Assembly (NCBI RefSeq): GCF_000444875.1
Contig: NC_021985.1
Coordinates: 1 to 64,000, forward strand
From: Streptomyces collinus Tu 365
GTDB taxonomy: Bacteria; Actinomycetota; Actinomycetes; Streptomycetales; Streptomycetaceae
DNA length: 64,000 nt
Direction of reading: 5' to 3'
Below the pieces are notes generated by a model. It was given only the letters and a program-made list of their open reading frames with translations, searched no databases and was not told the origin of the DNA. Below, in pieces: positions 53,612 to 62,311 of this stretch. Position 1 is the stretch's first letter; the number at the start of each line of letters is the position of its first letter. The position numbers and the translations under genes were made by a program.

Positions 53612-54535
53612 TCATGGCCGGGTCCCGGCGGTGACCGCCGACAGCGGGAAGGCGATACCGGTCAGTTCCTCGGACACCGTCCACAGGCGACGGGCGGCCG
53701 ACGGGTCGGCGGCCGCCGGCGAGCGGCCCACCAGGGTCGGGGCGCCGCGCATCTCACCGAGCCCGTCCGGGCCGACGTAACTCGCACCGGGCAGGTCCTG
53801 GACAGCGGCGTACAGGGTGGGCAGGGCGCCGGCCCTGTTGTCCTGGGCGAAGAGGCGGTTGCCGATCAGCAGAAGGGCGCGGCGCAGGGGGCTGCCGTCG
53901 TGGCTCTGGAGGTTGGTGGCGGCCCAGCCCGGGTGCGCGGCGAGGGCGCGCACCCGTGAGTTCGACTCGGTCAGCCGGCGCTGGAGTTCCAGGGTGAACA
54001 GCAGGTTGGCCAGCTTGGACTGGCTGTACGCCTTCATGGGGGCGTACTCCCCGGTGAGGTTGAGGTTGTCGAAGTGGATGCGGGGGTTGCCCGGCATCCG
54101 GTGGGCGCCGGAGGAGACGGTCACGACCCGGTCGGTGAGGTGCGGCAGCAACAGGTTCGTCAGCGCGAAGTGGCCCAGGTGGTTGGTGCCGAACTGCGTC
54201 TCGAAGCCGTCCTTGGTGGCCGACTCCGGGATGTTCATGACGCCCGCGTTGTTGACGAGCAGATCGAGGTCACCCCGCCAGGCCGCCGCGAACTCCCGCA
54301 CGGAGGCGAGGTCGGCGAGATCTAGCCGACGCACCTCCACGCTGCCGTGCACGCGGGCCGCCGCGGCCGCACCGCGCTCGGGGTCCCGTACGGCGAGCAC
54401 GACGTGCGCGCCGGCGCCGGCCAGCGCCTCGACCGTGGCGAGGCCCAGTCCGCTGTTGGCTCCGGTGACGACCGCGGTACGGCCGGTCTGGTCAGGGATG
54501 TCGGTCACGTGCCACGTGGGGGAAGGAGTAGTCAT
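53612..54535 (-). CDS. short-chain dehydrogenase/reductase
   Basis: This encodes 307 residues from ATG 54535, with GGAAGGAG on the complementary side as read in the plus sequence being antisense; the start is chosen by the family N-terminus WHVTDIPDQTGRTAVVTGAN. Rossmann motif TGANSGLG (~20-27), LVNNAGVM (NNAG), the Ser in VVTVSSGAH, and the active-site AYSQSKLANLLF (YxxxK) are present. It belongs to the retinol-dehydrogenase/WWOX-like SDR branch. It is divergent from a TetR regulator 61 bp away with an inverted repeat between them. Confidence 0.88.
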   Translation of the reverse strand: MTTPSPTWHVTDIPDQTGRTAVVTGANSGLGLATVEALAGAGAHVVLAVRDPERGAAAAARVHGSVEVRRLDLADLASVREFAAAWRGDLDLLVNNAGVMNIPESATKDGFETQFGTNHLGHFALTNLLLPHLTDRVVTVSSGAHRMPGNPRIHFDNLNLTGEYAPMKAYSQSKLANLLFTLELQRRLTESNSRVRALAAHPGWAATNLQSHDGSPLRRALLLIGNRLFAQDNRAGALPTLYAAVQDLPGASYVGPDGLGEMRGAPTLVGRSPAAADPSAARRLWTVSEELTGIAFPLSAVTAGTRP

Positions 54536-54551
54536 GCCAGCGAATGTAGGC

Positions 54552-54582
54552 GTCGACAACAATGCTGTCAATGACAACAATG
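54552..54582. promoter_or_regulatory. candidate TetR operator between SDR and tetR genes
   Basis: The spacer holds the palindrome TGTCAATGACA (54566-54576) flanked by two direct GACAACAATG copies (54555-54564 and 54573-54582). The symmetrical TGTCA core in the shared divergent promoter is where a TetR repressor would bind. The AT-rich motif stands out from the high-GC surroundings. Confidence 0.6.
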
Positions 54583-54596
54583 TAGCCGAGGCAAAC

Positions 54597-55223
54597 ATGG
54601 CCGGTACACTGATGCCCATGCACACCCGCCCAAGCAGCTACCACCACGGAGATTTGCGCGCCGCGTTGCTGACCCGCGCCGAGGAGACGCTGAGGGAGAA
54701 GGGCCCGGCCGCCCTGTCGCTGCGAGAGCTCGCCCGCGACCTGGGCGTCAGCCACGCTGCCCCGAGCCGTCACTTCAGGGACAAGCAGGCATTGTTGGAC
54801 GCGCTGGCACTGACCGGCTTCGAGCGGCTGGCCGTGGCGCTCGAGGGGGCGCACGGGCGGGCCGGCGCGTCGTTCGCGCAGCGTCTGGACGTCATAGTCC
54901 GCGCCTATGTGGACTTCGCCCTCGAGAACGCGGCGTTGCTGGACCTGATGTACTCGATCAAGCATGACCCGGAGGCGTCCGAGGCCCTGCGGGCGGCGGC
55001 AGAACGCTGGTCCGCGCTGCTGGTGTCGGGGATCGAGGAGGGGCAGCGGCAGGGTGAGGTGCGGGAAGGGCCGCTGGAGCGCGTCGGCGTCCCGGTGTTC
55101 GCGGTCCTGCACGGTTACGCCGGTCTGGTGACGGCTGGGATGCTGCCCCCCGAGGCCGCCGAGCACGGTCTGGACGAGGTGATCGCCTTCGCGCTGCGCG
55201 GCTGCGCCCCGGACGCGGTGTAG
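54597..55223 (+). CDS. TetR-family regulator
   Basis: This encodes 208 residues; ATG 54597 follows GAGG at six bases (ATG 54612 and 54618 are also possible). HTH domain: SYHHGDLRAALLTRAEETLR, then SLRELARDLGVSHAAPSRHF and DKQALLDALA, the TetR_N signature with recognition helix VSHAAPSRHF. The C-terminal domain (FALENAALLDLMYSIKHD) is of the WHG type. It likely represses itself and the divergent SDR gene via the inverted repeat upstream. Confidence 0.9.
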   Translation: MAGTLMPMHTRPSSYHHGDLRAALLTRAEETLREKGPAALSLRELARDLGVSHAAPSRHFRDKQALLDALALTGFERLAVALEGAHGRAGASFAQRLDVIVRAYVDFALENAALLDLMYSIKHDPEASEALRAAAERWSALLVSGIEEGQRQGEVREGPLERVGVPVFAVLHGYAGLVTAGMLPPEAAEHGLDEVIAFALRGCAPDAV

Positions 55224-55225
55224 CC

Positions 55226-55399
55226 GGGCCCGAGAGCCTGGACGTCACCCTCGCGATGCCGGAACTGGTGGTGGAGATCGGCGTCGACGTCGCCCGCGAC
55301 AATGCAGGGCGCTGGCGGCACCCCGCGCGTTGGCACCGGGCGCGCCCGGACCTGTCGCCCGCCGACGTCCCAACCTTCGAGCCCGGCCCGACCGGCTGA
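55226..55399 (+). pseudogene. ATP-dependent DNA ligase C-terminal remnant
   Basis: The frame reads LVVEIGVDVARDNAGRWRHP then ARWHRARPDLSPADVPTFEP to a stop at 55399. Segments like GRWRHP-R-H-x-R-x-R-D-x-x-P-x-D-V are typical of the extreme C-terminus of actinobacterial ATP-dependent DNA ligases. No start or catalytic domain remains. Confidence 0.45.
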
Positions 55400-55484
55400 G
55401 CGTGCACGTCGGCGCGGGCCGGCCAGGACGCTGCACGGTTCGTCTGGCACGTCCTGCTAACCGCACCAGATGCACGTCTCGACG

Positions 55485-56126
55485 TCAGCCGAGGTAGGTG
55501 ACCTGAAGCACGGTGATCGTCTTGAACGTCTCCCCCGCCACCGACCTTCGAGAGGACCCGCTGGTCCCGTGGATGGTCCAGACCCAGGAAGCGTCGCCGG
55601 GCCGGCTTCGGCCTGTTGCGGAAGCGAGACTGCTGCCCTGACCGCAGCTTTGTTGCTCAACGAGGTCCTCGATGGCCTCGTCGTCTTCGTCGGCACGCTC
55701 CAGGCACGCCCCCAGGACTGAGGACGGCGGATAGCCGGTGAGCGCGCGCATGTGACAGGACCAGGCGGCGGCCGCGGCGATCCATCCGAGGTCCAGGCCC
55801 TGGGGTGCGTCGGCGTAGCGGCGCTACAGCCAGCCGGCCAGTTCGTCGGTGAGACGGGCGTCGTCGGTGTCCGGGGCCTGTCGGAGCTCGGCCGCCAGTT
55901 CCCCGGGGGTGTGTTCACGCAGGACACCCGCCGGGGCGCTGGCGATGGCCAGCAGGTTGTGTCCGTCGTCGAGTTGAAGCCACCGGTGCAGGGTCTCGCG
56001 CCGGCCGTGGGTGACCTCGTGCAGCGTCATGCGGGTCAGATCGGCGCCGGGGCCGGCGATCCCGCTATCCCCCACCGTGGGTACCGGGGCACCTTCCCCG
56101 CCGACGGCACCTGCCCCTTCGCTCAC
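55485..56126 (-). pseudogene. decayed hypothetical gene
   Basis: One frame (56126-55824) encodes TLHEVTHGRRETLHRWLQLD, GHNLLAIASAPAGVLREHTP and ARLTDELAGWL, then a stop. Coding character continues after it as RRYADAPQGLDLGW and, from ~55751, MRALTGYPPSSVLGACLERA, then DEDDEAIEDLVEQQ. A second disturbed region leads to ASWVWTIHGTSG and TFKTITVLQVTYLG. I read this as one protein of ~210 residues interrupted by at least one stop/frameshift. The family is not recognised. Confidence 0.45.
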
Positions 56127-56389
56127 TCAGGCCAGCGCGTAGGCATCCGGTCCTCGCTCGCTCAGCCAGGTGCCGAAGTCATCCGGGGCACGGGTGGATG
56201 CGTCGCTCAGGGGGACCTTCTGCTCGGCGGCGGCGGTGGCCGGGCGCCGATGGCGGCGGCTGGCCGCAGCATGCTTCGCCACCGTCGGGCCGCAAGAGCC
56301 CGGCGGCCGGACCGTTCCGTCGCAAGGGAGCGCGAAGCAGGGCATGGGGCATGGCGTCCCGCCGTGCGGAACGTTCAGCGCCGCCCGAT

Positions 56390-56575
56390 GTGCGGGGTCA
56401 ACAGCTTGATCGCCGGCTGGTGGTCGTACTCCTCGGCCACGTCCAGGGGACGTGTGCCCGGCCGGATCGCGCAGTTCTGGGTCAGCGCCGAAGGCGAGCA
56501 GGATTGCGGTGGTGTGGACGGTGAGCGGCTGGCGGCTTTGGGCGCTGTCCGCGTGAAGTGGTCCACGTGGGTCAT
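56390..56575 (-). pseudogene. ankyrin-repeat remnant
   Basis: Two frames together give TAILLAFGADPELRDPAGHT and TRPLDVAEEYDHQPAIKLLT, an ankyrin repeat (AxxxLLxxGADPxxxDxxGxTPLDxA) broken by a frameshift, then a stop near 56390. There is no upstream start. Nothing else in 56127-56650 looks like a gene. Confidence 0.5.
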
Positions 56576-56649
56576 CCAAGCGCACGTCCCGGCATGACGA
56601 CCAGGGTGGAGGTGTCGAATCCGGGCTCACTGGTGGCTCACGCATGAGG

Positions 56650-56680
56650 AAACCCCGCCAGGGACCACCTGGCGGGGTTC
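56650..56680 (-). terminator. terminator of the toxin/immunity operon
   Basis: An 11-bp perfect stem (AACCCCGCCAG / CTGGCGGGGTT, loop of 7) lies 20 bases after the immunity gene stop. Read on the minus strand it is followed by TCCTC. Confidence 0.8.
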
Positions 56681-56699
56681 GGCGTCCGGTCCCCCGAGA

Positions 56700-57359
56700 T
56701 CACTCCTCGTGCAAGGCAGCTCGCAAGCAGGCGATCAGGTCACCGGTCGGAACCTCGGTCCAGTCGTCCCCGGGCACCCCGACGCGCCTGACCTCATATC
56801 GTTCCCTGTCCACCTCGTGCACTAGAACCTGACGGCTCGTTCCGTCCATCGCATCAACACGCAGGCGCACGGCACCGTGCGTGATCGTCGGGAACGTGTT
56901 CCGCAGTTCCTCATCCGCACGGAGGCGGCGCAACAGGTTCCAGCGCGGTCGGTGGAATTCGGACGACAGAAGGTCGGACCACTGCGAAGAGGTCGGCTCT
57001 CCGTTCTCGAGTGCCCTGACGAACTCGTCGAGTGTCATGAACTCGAACGTTTCCGCCAACTCGTCGAACGCCATGCCATCGCGCCACGCGGCGATGGCCT
57101 CCACGAGCTGCCCGAGATCATCTGTTGAGCCGATGTGCCAGGTGAACCCGGGGATGTGGACGGTCAAACGGAAGAGGCGTTCCCCGGTCGCGGCACCAAC
57201 CGACACGAAACCCCTCGCTGTTTCGATGGTGAAGTCGTCGACCGCCCAGGGCGCGAGCCCGATGTCGCATCCGCGTGACGTCGCCGCCTCTTTCATGGCC
57301 AGAGCCAGGCCGCCCGAGGCGGTCACGTCCGGGTACAGGTCTTTCCCGGGGTTGCTCAT
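56700..57359 (-). CDS. putative immunity protein for the upstream toxin
   Basis: This encodes 219 residues. No signal peptide; alternating strands and helices with WHIGSTDDLGQLVEAIAAWR, DGMAFDELAETFEFM, ELRNTFPTITHGAVRLRV and YEVRRVGVPGD. The pattern resembles the DUF6193-type proteins that often accompany secreted toxins and natural-product loci in Streptomyces; I am moderately sure of that match. The gene begins 14 bp after the stop of the Hint toxin gene and ends at a terminator, the standard place for the cognate immunity protein that protects the cytoplasm. Confidence 0.75.
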   Translation of the reverse strand: MSNPGKDLYPDVTASGGLALAMKEAATSRGCDIGLAPWAVDDFTIETARGFVSVGAATGERLFRLTVHIPGFTWHIGSTDDLGQLVEAIAAWRDGMAFDELAETFEFMTLDEFVRALENGEPTSSQWSDLLSSEFHRPRWNLLRRLRADEELRNTFPTITHGAVRLRVDAMDGTSRQVLVHEVDRERYEVRRVGVPGDDWTEVPTGDLIACLRAALHEE

Positions 57360-57373
57360 GTTCTTCGTGTCCC

Positions 57374-60300
57374 TCAGCAGTGGCAGTATCCGATGACCGA
57401 ACCCTTTACAGGGTCCAGTTTCCCCAGCACCGACAGGTCCGGCATCTCAGTCGGCGGGTCCAGTCGCATTGCGCCGTTGGGGCCCGACGGGGAGTAGAAC
57501 TTCACGGAATCCCATGGGCGTTGGCCGTTGGCGACAGCTCTCGCGATCATGGACATCTCGTAGTCCGTGGCATGCCCGGCCTCACCCGCCCTCAAGCCGC
57601 GCTTGGCGGCTTCCATGAAGCCTCCGAGGTCACTCAGCCCAGTCATGTTGACGTGCAACGTGACGCTCGGGTCGGCGACAGCCATTTCCGCCAACCGGGC
57701 GAAATCCTGCGGGGACACGTTGGAGAAGGTGGTGAACTTGTTCTCGGGGAGCTTGGCCCACTCGTCGAGTGCCCCCTTGTTCTGCCACCCCAGGGCGACC
57801 TTGCAGTTGTGGACGAGGACCGGGGTGGCGCCCGCGAGCACGAAGAACGTGTGCAGATCACCGACCGTGAGGTCGTACACCGTACGCGGAGACAGGTCCG
57901 GGCGGTCGAGGAGGGCGGTCACCCGGCGGATGGAACCGTCCGGGGTGCGCAGCCGGTCCCCCACATGCAGGTCTGAGACAAGCGTCCACCCGCGTTCCAC
58001 CACGTAGAACCTGTGGCCGGCGGTGCTGGTTAGCTTCCCCCCGCCGGCAACGGTGATGTCCACCAGCCGCCGGGTGTCGTGCTTGAAGGTGTCGGTGACC
58101 TCTCGGGTCCGCAACTGGCCGGTGGCCGGGTTCATGGACCTGACGAGGTCCCCCACACCCACCTGGCTGATGGGCCGGTGTGACCCGTCCGCCATGAGCA
58201 CTTCGGTGGCACCGGGGAAACTGTTGGTCCGGCAGGCGGTCCGCATCTCCTCGGTGAGTCTCGCCGACCGCTCGATACCTGCCAGCGCGTCCGCGTCCAT
58301 GTGCAGCGTGCGCAGCGCCTTCAGCGCGTCGGCGACTCCGATGCCGGTGCGCATGGAGGCGTTCACTGTCCTGACGGCGTCGGCGAGTGCGGCCAGAGGC
58401 TTCTCGAGCGGGAGATAGTTGGCGAGGCTCCAGGCGCAGCCGCTGGCACTGCCGTGGAGGCAGTCCATCATGTCGTCGGCGAAAAACGAGAAGAGGATCG
58501 ATCCTGCCACGTCTCCGAAAAGGCTCTGCCATCCGGCGCGGACGATGTCCTTGCCGGAGAAGTGGTGCTGCCAGTTGTCGATCGGGACGTTCTTCAAGGT
58601 CGCCCGCTTAAGGAACTGCCATGCCGACTTCGGGCAGCCGTCCGCTGTGGCCTGCGCGTCGTCATCCGTGCACAGGTAGAAGTCGGCGTCGTAGGTGACG
58701 ACGAGGTCGTACGCCGCGTCGCAGCCCTTGAGGGCTGCTTGCGGCATTCCCGGGCAGGTGCCGATCTGCTTGGAGTTGACGATCTCGACGGTGGACTCAT
58801 CGGGCACGGCGAACACGCCGGGAATGCCTGTGCCGGACCCCTGGGAGCGTCGTTTATCGGCCTCCGCCTTCTCTGCCCGGTCGGCGGCCGCCTGAGCCTC
58901 CTTGGCGTACTTGTCGGCGTCCTTGGCGGCCTGTTCGGCCTCGGTGGCTGCGGCGTCGGCGCGGGTGGCCGCCGCGCGGGCGTCCTTGGCATCCTGTTCG
59001 GCCTGGGACGCCGCGGAGCGGGCCGCGGCCGCGTCGAGTTCGGCGGCGTCGGCCGAGTCGCGGGCGTCCTTGGCGTAGCCCTCTGCGTTGCCGGCCGCCT
59101 TGTCGGCGGCAGCCGCGTCCTCGCCGGCCTGCTTGTCGTACTGAACGGTGCGGGCCAGTGAGTCGGCGGCCTTGGATGCCGCCTTGGCCGCGTCGGCCGC
59201 GTAGCCCAGCGCCTCCTTGGAATAGGTGCGGGCGTCGGACGCGTACTGGGCGGCATTGGCCGCGTGCTGGTACGCCTCCTTCGCGTCGCCCTTGGCCTGG
59301 TCGGCGAGTTCCTTGGCGGCCTGGGCCTCGGCCGCCGCGTTCTTGGCATGCGCGTCGGCGACGGCCTGCTGCTGGTCGGCGATCGTCTTCGACGCCTGAC
59401 CGGTCAGCACGACCAGGCCGGCCGCCGAGTCGGCGTCGACGTAGGCCGAGCCGAGCTGGACGGCGTCGTTGGCCGGGGCTGCGACCTGCTTCGCCGCCTT
59501 GCTCGCGTCGACCGCCGCCTGAGCGGTGACATGGGCGAAACCGGCGGCCTTCGCTGCGGCCGCGAGTGCCTTCCCGGCCTCTGTATTGGCGGCATCGGCC
59601 TGGGTCTTGGCGTCCTTGGCGTGCTGCTCGGCCTCGTCGGCGAGTTTGACGGCCGTCTTGGCCTCGGCGGAGGCGTCCTGGGAGGCCTTGATGGCGTCGG
59701 CGACCGCGCTGGTCGCAGTCTTCACCGCCGCGTCCGCCTTCAGCTTGTCCGCCTGGGCGGCGTCCGCGTCGGAGCGTGCGCGCTTGGCAGCGGCCTCGGC
59801 GCGGGTGGCCGCGGCGTCGGCGTCGGCTGCCGCCTGCGTGGCCGCGTCGGCCTCGGAGCGTGCCTTGGTCGCGGCGGCTTCGGCATCGTCGGCTGCCTTG
59901 TCGGCGTCGTTCGCCGCGGCGCGGGCCGCGTCGGCCGCGTCCCCGGAGTCGAGCGAGTCGGCGTAGGCGTCCTTGGCGTCGGCCTTGGCGCGGGCCGCGT
60001 CGGCCTTCTGCTCGGCGTCCCACGCGTCGTCGCGCATGTCCTTGGCGTGGTCGCTGGCCTTGACCGCGTCGTCGCGCCGGTCCTCTGCGGTCTTCTCGGC
60101 TGTCTCGGCCTTGTCCTTGGCGTCCTTGGCCTTGGTCGCCTCGCTCTCGGCGTTCTTGCGGTGGTCGGCGGCCTCAGCCCGCTTGGCGGCGGCGTTCTCC
60201 TTCTCCGCCTTGGCCGTCTTCTCCTCGGCCTCCGCCGCGAGCCGTTTGGCGTGCGCGTCGGCCGCAGCGGCCTTCGCGTCGCCCTCCGCCTTCAACGCGT

Positions 60301-62311
60301 CGGAGAGCTTGGCCTCCGCCGTCTCCTTGTCCTTCTTGGCGTTGTCCCGGTGCACCTTCGCCGCGTCCGCGGCCGCCTTGGCCTGCAGCTCGGCCGTCTT
60401 CGCGGCCTCCTTGCGGAACTCCGCCTTCGCCTGCGCGGCCTGCGCCAGCCCACGCTGCGCGATGGTCTCACTGTCCCCGGCGGAGGCACGGGTAGCCGCC
60501 TCGGCGGTCTCACCAGCCTTCACCAGCGCCTGCAGCGCGGCGACAGCCCCCTTGGTGACCTGCGCCTTCTGCTGCCCAACCAGCAGGCCGCGGCCACGCG
60601 GCGCGCCGCTCGTGTCCGCGATGCCGTAGGCGGCCTGCACAGCCGAATCCGAGGTAGTGGCGGCCTTCTGCGCCACGGCGAGCTGCGCCTTGAGCACGGC
60701 CAGCTGCTTCTTCGCACCGGCCTGGGCGGCGGCGACACCGGACTTCGCCTTGTCGAACTGCGCCTTGTCCGGGTAGTCGAGCTTGTCCGTGCCGTCGTGG
60801 CCGGTCGGCTTGATGTCGAACTGCTGCGCGTCGGTGCCGTTGCACGTGTACAGCTTGGCGTCGTTGCCGTTGTCGAAGGTGTGCATGTCCAAGCACTTGC
60901 CCGTCCCCGTGTTCTTCAGGCTGGTGGCGCCGCGCAGCTCGGACGCCCATATCTGCGACGGGGAGTCCTTGCACGACGAGATCTGGATCTTCGTGCCGTT
61001 CGCCGTGTTGTTCCCCGCCACATCGAGGCACTTGAAGGCGTTGACGTTCTGCAGGTGCAGGCTGTCCTCGCTGCCGTAGAGCACCCACTTCTGCGCCGCG
61101 GAGCCGTTGCAGGTGTACACCTGGACCGGTGTGCCGTTGTCCTTCTTGCCGCCCTGGACGTCGAGGCACTTGCCTTTCGCGGCGTGCACCTCGATGACCG
61201 TGGGACTGTCACCGACCCAGCCGAGGCCGCCCGGCAGCCAGTAGTCCTGCCAGCGGGTCAGGTGATCGGCGACCCAGGAGTGGCCCAGCATGTCGCTGAG
61301 CGCCTTAGCGCCCTTGGCCAGGGCATCGACAGAGTCCTTGTTGGCCCCCAGGATCTGGTTGCGCTGAACGGCCTGGGAGGCGACTTCCTGCTGCCACTCG
61401 TCGGCCGCGGTGGCGGTGATGTCACCCAGCACGTTGTCCGGGTCGAGCGGGTCACGCCAACCGCATGCAGTGAACCGGGACTTCACGTCCTCCACGGCGA
61501 TGCGGTACTCCGGCGTGCCCGGCTGCGGTGCGCTGCGCGGGAAACCGCCGGAGGAGAGGAAGAGGCGGGCGTCGTCCGCTCCCGCGTTCGTGGCCGGCCC
61601 GCCGTGCATCCATCGGAAGGCGTCGTGCTCGGCGAGCACACGGTTCCACTCAGCCTGCGTCGTGCCGGCGGGGTCCGGGTCCGTGCCGTACAGCGGGGTA
61701 CCGAGATCGTCGACGGCCTTGAGGGTCTTGGCGTCGGCCTCCGGAGTGGCGTCCTGGTAGAAGTCGTCGTCCTTCTGCCAGAACCGGTCGGCGACCCACT
61801 TGCTCAGACCGGTCTGGTTATAGAAGCTCTGCTCACCGTCGGGCGGCCAATGGAAGTCGGTGACGGTGAACCCGCCGGGAGTCGCCAGGCCATCCAACGG
61901 CTTAGCCCACGCGCTGCGTTGAGACTCGAGGTCGTCGGCCTGCTTGCTCGCCGCGTCGCGGTCCTTCTTGTACGCGACGGCGAGCGGCGTCTGGTCCCAG
62001 TGCTTCCGGTCGGCCAGGGTGTGCAGCTTGTCCGCGGGCTGGTTGAGAGCGTCCTGGGCGGTCGTGGCCATCGTCGGACCGCCGAGCCGCAGCACGTCGG
62101 CCATCAGACACTCGTCCTGCCGCAGTTGCTCGGCAGCAGTGTCCTCGTACCAGGGATAGGAGTCGGCCACCGGCTCGACGCCCAGGCGGGTCAGCCCGGG
62201 CTGAACGGCCATACCGGCCACTACGGCCAGTGCAGCCACGGAGGTGACGGCGGAGGTGAATTTTCCTGCTCTTCGTGTTCCGGGCATGCGGAACCACGGT
62301 TTGGGGTGCAC
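57374..62311 (-). CDS. secreted polymorphic toxin: lectin, coiled coil, Hint, C-terminal toxin
   Basis: This encodes 1645 residues. N-terminal export signal (SAVTSVAALAVVAGMAV, ~20-36). A globular domain to ~360. Ricin-B-type trefoil (~365-505) with three CLDVQGG/CLDVAGN/CLDMHT plus QKW/QIW/QQF repeats. A very long Ala-rich coiled coil (~530-1250). A pre-toxin region (YDLVVTYDADFYLCTDDDAQ). A Hint autoprocessing domain (Cys ~1360 in CRTNSFPGATEVLMADGSHR, TSTAGHRFYVVERGW, ends in VLVHNC ~1503), and a 142-residue C-terminal toxin ending VIGYCHC. Hint cleavage would release the toxin. I cannot place the toxin domain in a family. The large rod may span the cell envelope for contact or secreted delivery. 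Confidence 0.87.
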   Translation of the reverse strand: MHPKPWFRMPGTRRAGKFTSAVTSVAALAVVAGMAVQPGLTRLGVEPVADSYPWYEDTAAEQLRQDECLMADVLRLGGPTMATTAQDALNQPADKLHTLADRKHWDQTPLAVAYKKDRDAASKQADDLESQRSAWAKPLDGLATPGGFTVTDFHWPPDGEQSFYNQTGLSKWVADRFWQKDDDFYQDATPEADAKTLKAVDDLGTPLYGTDPDPAGTTQAEWNRVLAEHDAFRWMHGGPATNAGADDARLFLSSGGFPRSAPQPGTPEYRIAVEDVKSRFTACGWRDPLDPDNVLGDITATAADEWQQEVASQAVQRNQILGANKDSVDALAKGAKALSDMLGHSWVADHLTRWQDYWLPGGLGWVGDSPTVIEVHAAKGKCLDVQGGKKDNGTPVQVYTCNGSAAQKWVLYGSEDSLHLQNVNAFKCLDVAGNNTANGTKIQISSCKDSPSQIWASELRGATSLKNTGTGKCLDMHTFDNGNDAKLYTCNGTDAQQFDIKPTGHDGTDKLDYPDKAQFDKAKSGVAAAQAGAKKQLAVLKAQLAVAQKAATTSDSAVQAAYGIADTSGAPRGRGLLVGQQKAQVTKGAVAALQALVKAGETAEAATRASAGDSETIAQRGLAQAAQAKAEFRKEAAKTAELQAKAAADAAKVHRDNAKKDKETAEAKLSDALKAEGDAKAAAADAHAKRLAAEAEEKTAKAEKENAAAKRAEAADHRKNAESEATKAKDAKDKAETAEKTAEDRRDDAVKASDHAKDMRDDAWDAEQKADAARAKADAKDAYADSLDSGDAADAARAAANDADKAADDAEAAATKARSEADAATQAAADADAAATRAEAAAKRARSDADAAQADKLKADAAVKTATSAVADAIKASQDASAEAKTAVKLADEAEQHAKDAKTQADAANTEAGKALAAAAKAAGFAHVTAQAAVDASKAAKQVAAPANDAVQLGSAYVDADSAAGLVVLTGQASKTIADQQQAVADAHAKNAAAEAQAAKELADQAKGDAKEAYQHAANAAQYASDARTYSKEALGYAADAAKAASKAADSLARTVQYDKQAGEDAAAADKAAGNAEGYAKDARDSADAAELDAAAARSAASQAEQDAKDARAAATRADAAATEAEQAAKDADKYAKEAQAAADRAEKAEADKRRSQGSGTGIPGVFAVPDESTVEIVNSKQIGTCPGMPQAALKGCDAAYDLVVTYDADFYLCTDDDAQATADGCPKSAWQFLKRATLKNVPIDNWQHHFSGKDIVRAGWQSLFGDVAGSILFSFFADDMMDCLHGSASGCAWSLANYLPLEKPLAALADAVRTVNASMRTGIGVADALKALRTLHMDADALAGIERSARLTEEMRTACRTNSFPGATEVLMADGSHRPISQVGVGDLVRSMNPATGQLRTREVTDTFKHDTRRLVDITVAGGGKLTSTAGHRFYVVERGWTLVSDLHVGDRLRTPDGSIRRVTALLDRPDLSPRTVYDLTVGDLHTFFVLAGATPVLVHNCKVALGWQNKGALDEWAKLPENKFTTFSNVSPQDFARLAEMAVADPSVTLHVNMTGLSDLGGFMEAAKRGLRAGEAGHATDYEMSMIARAVANGQRPWDSVKFYSPSGPNGAMRLDPPTEMPDLSVLGKLDPVKGSVIGYCHC

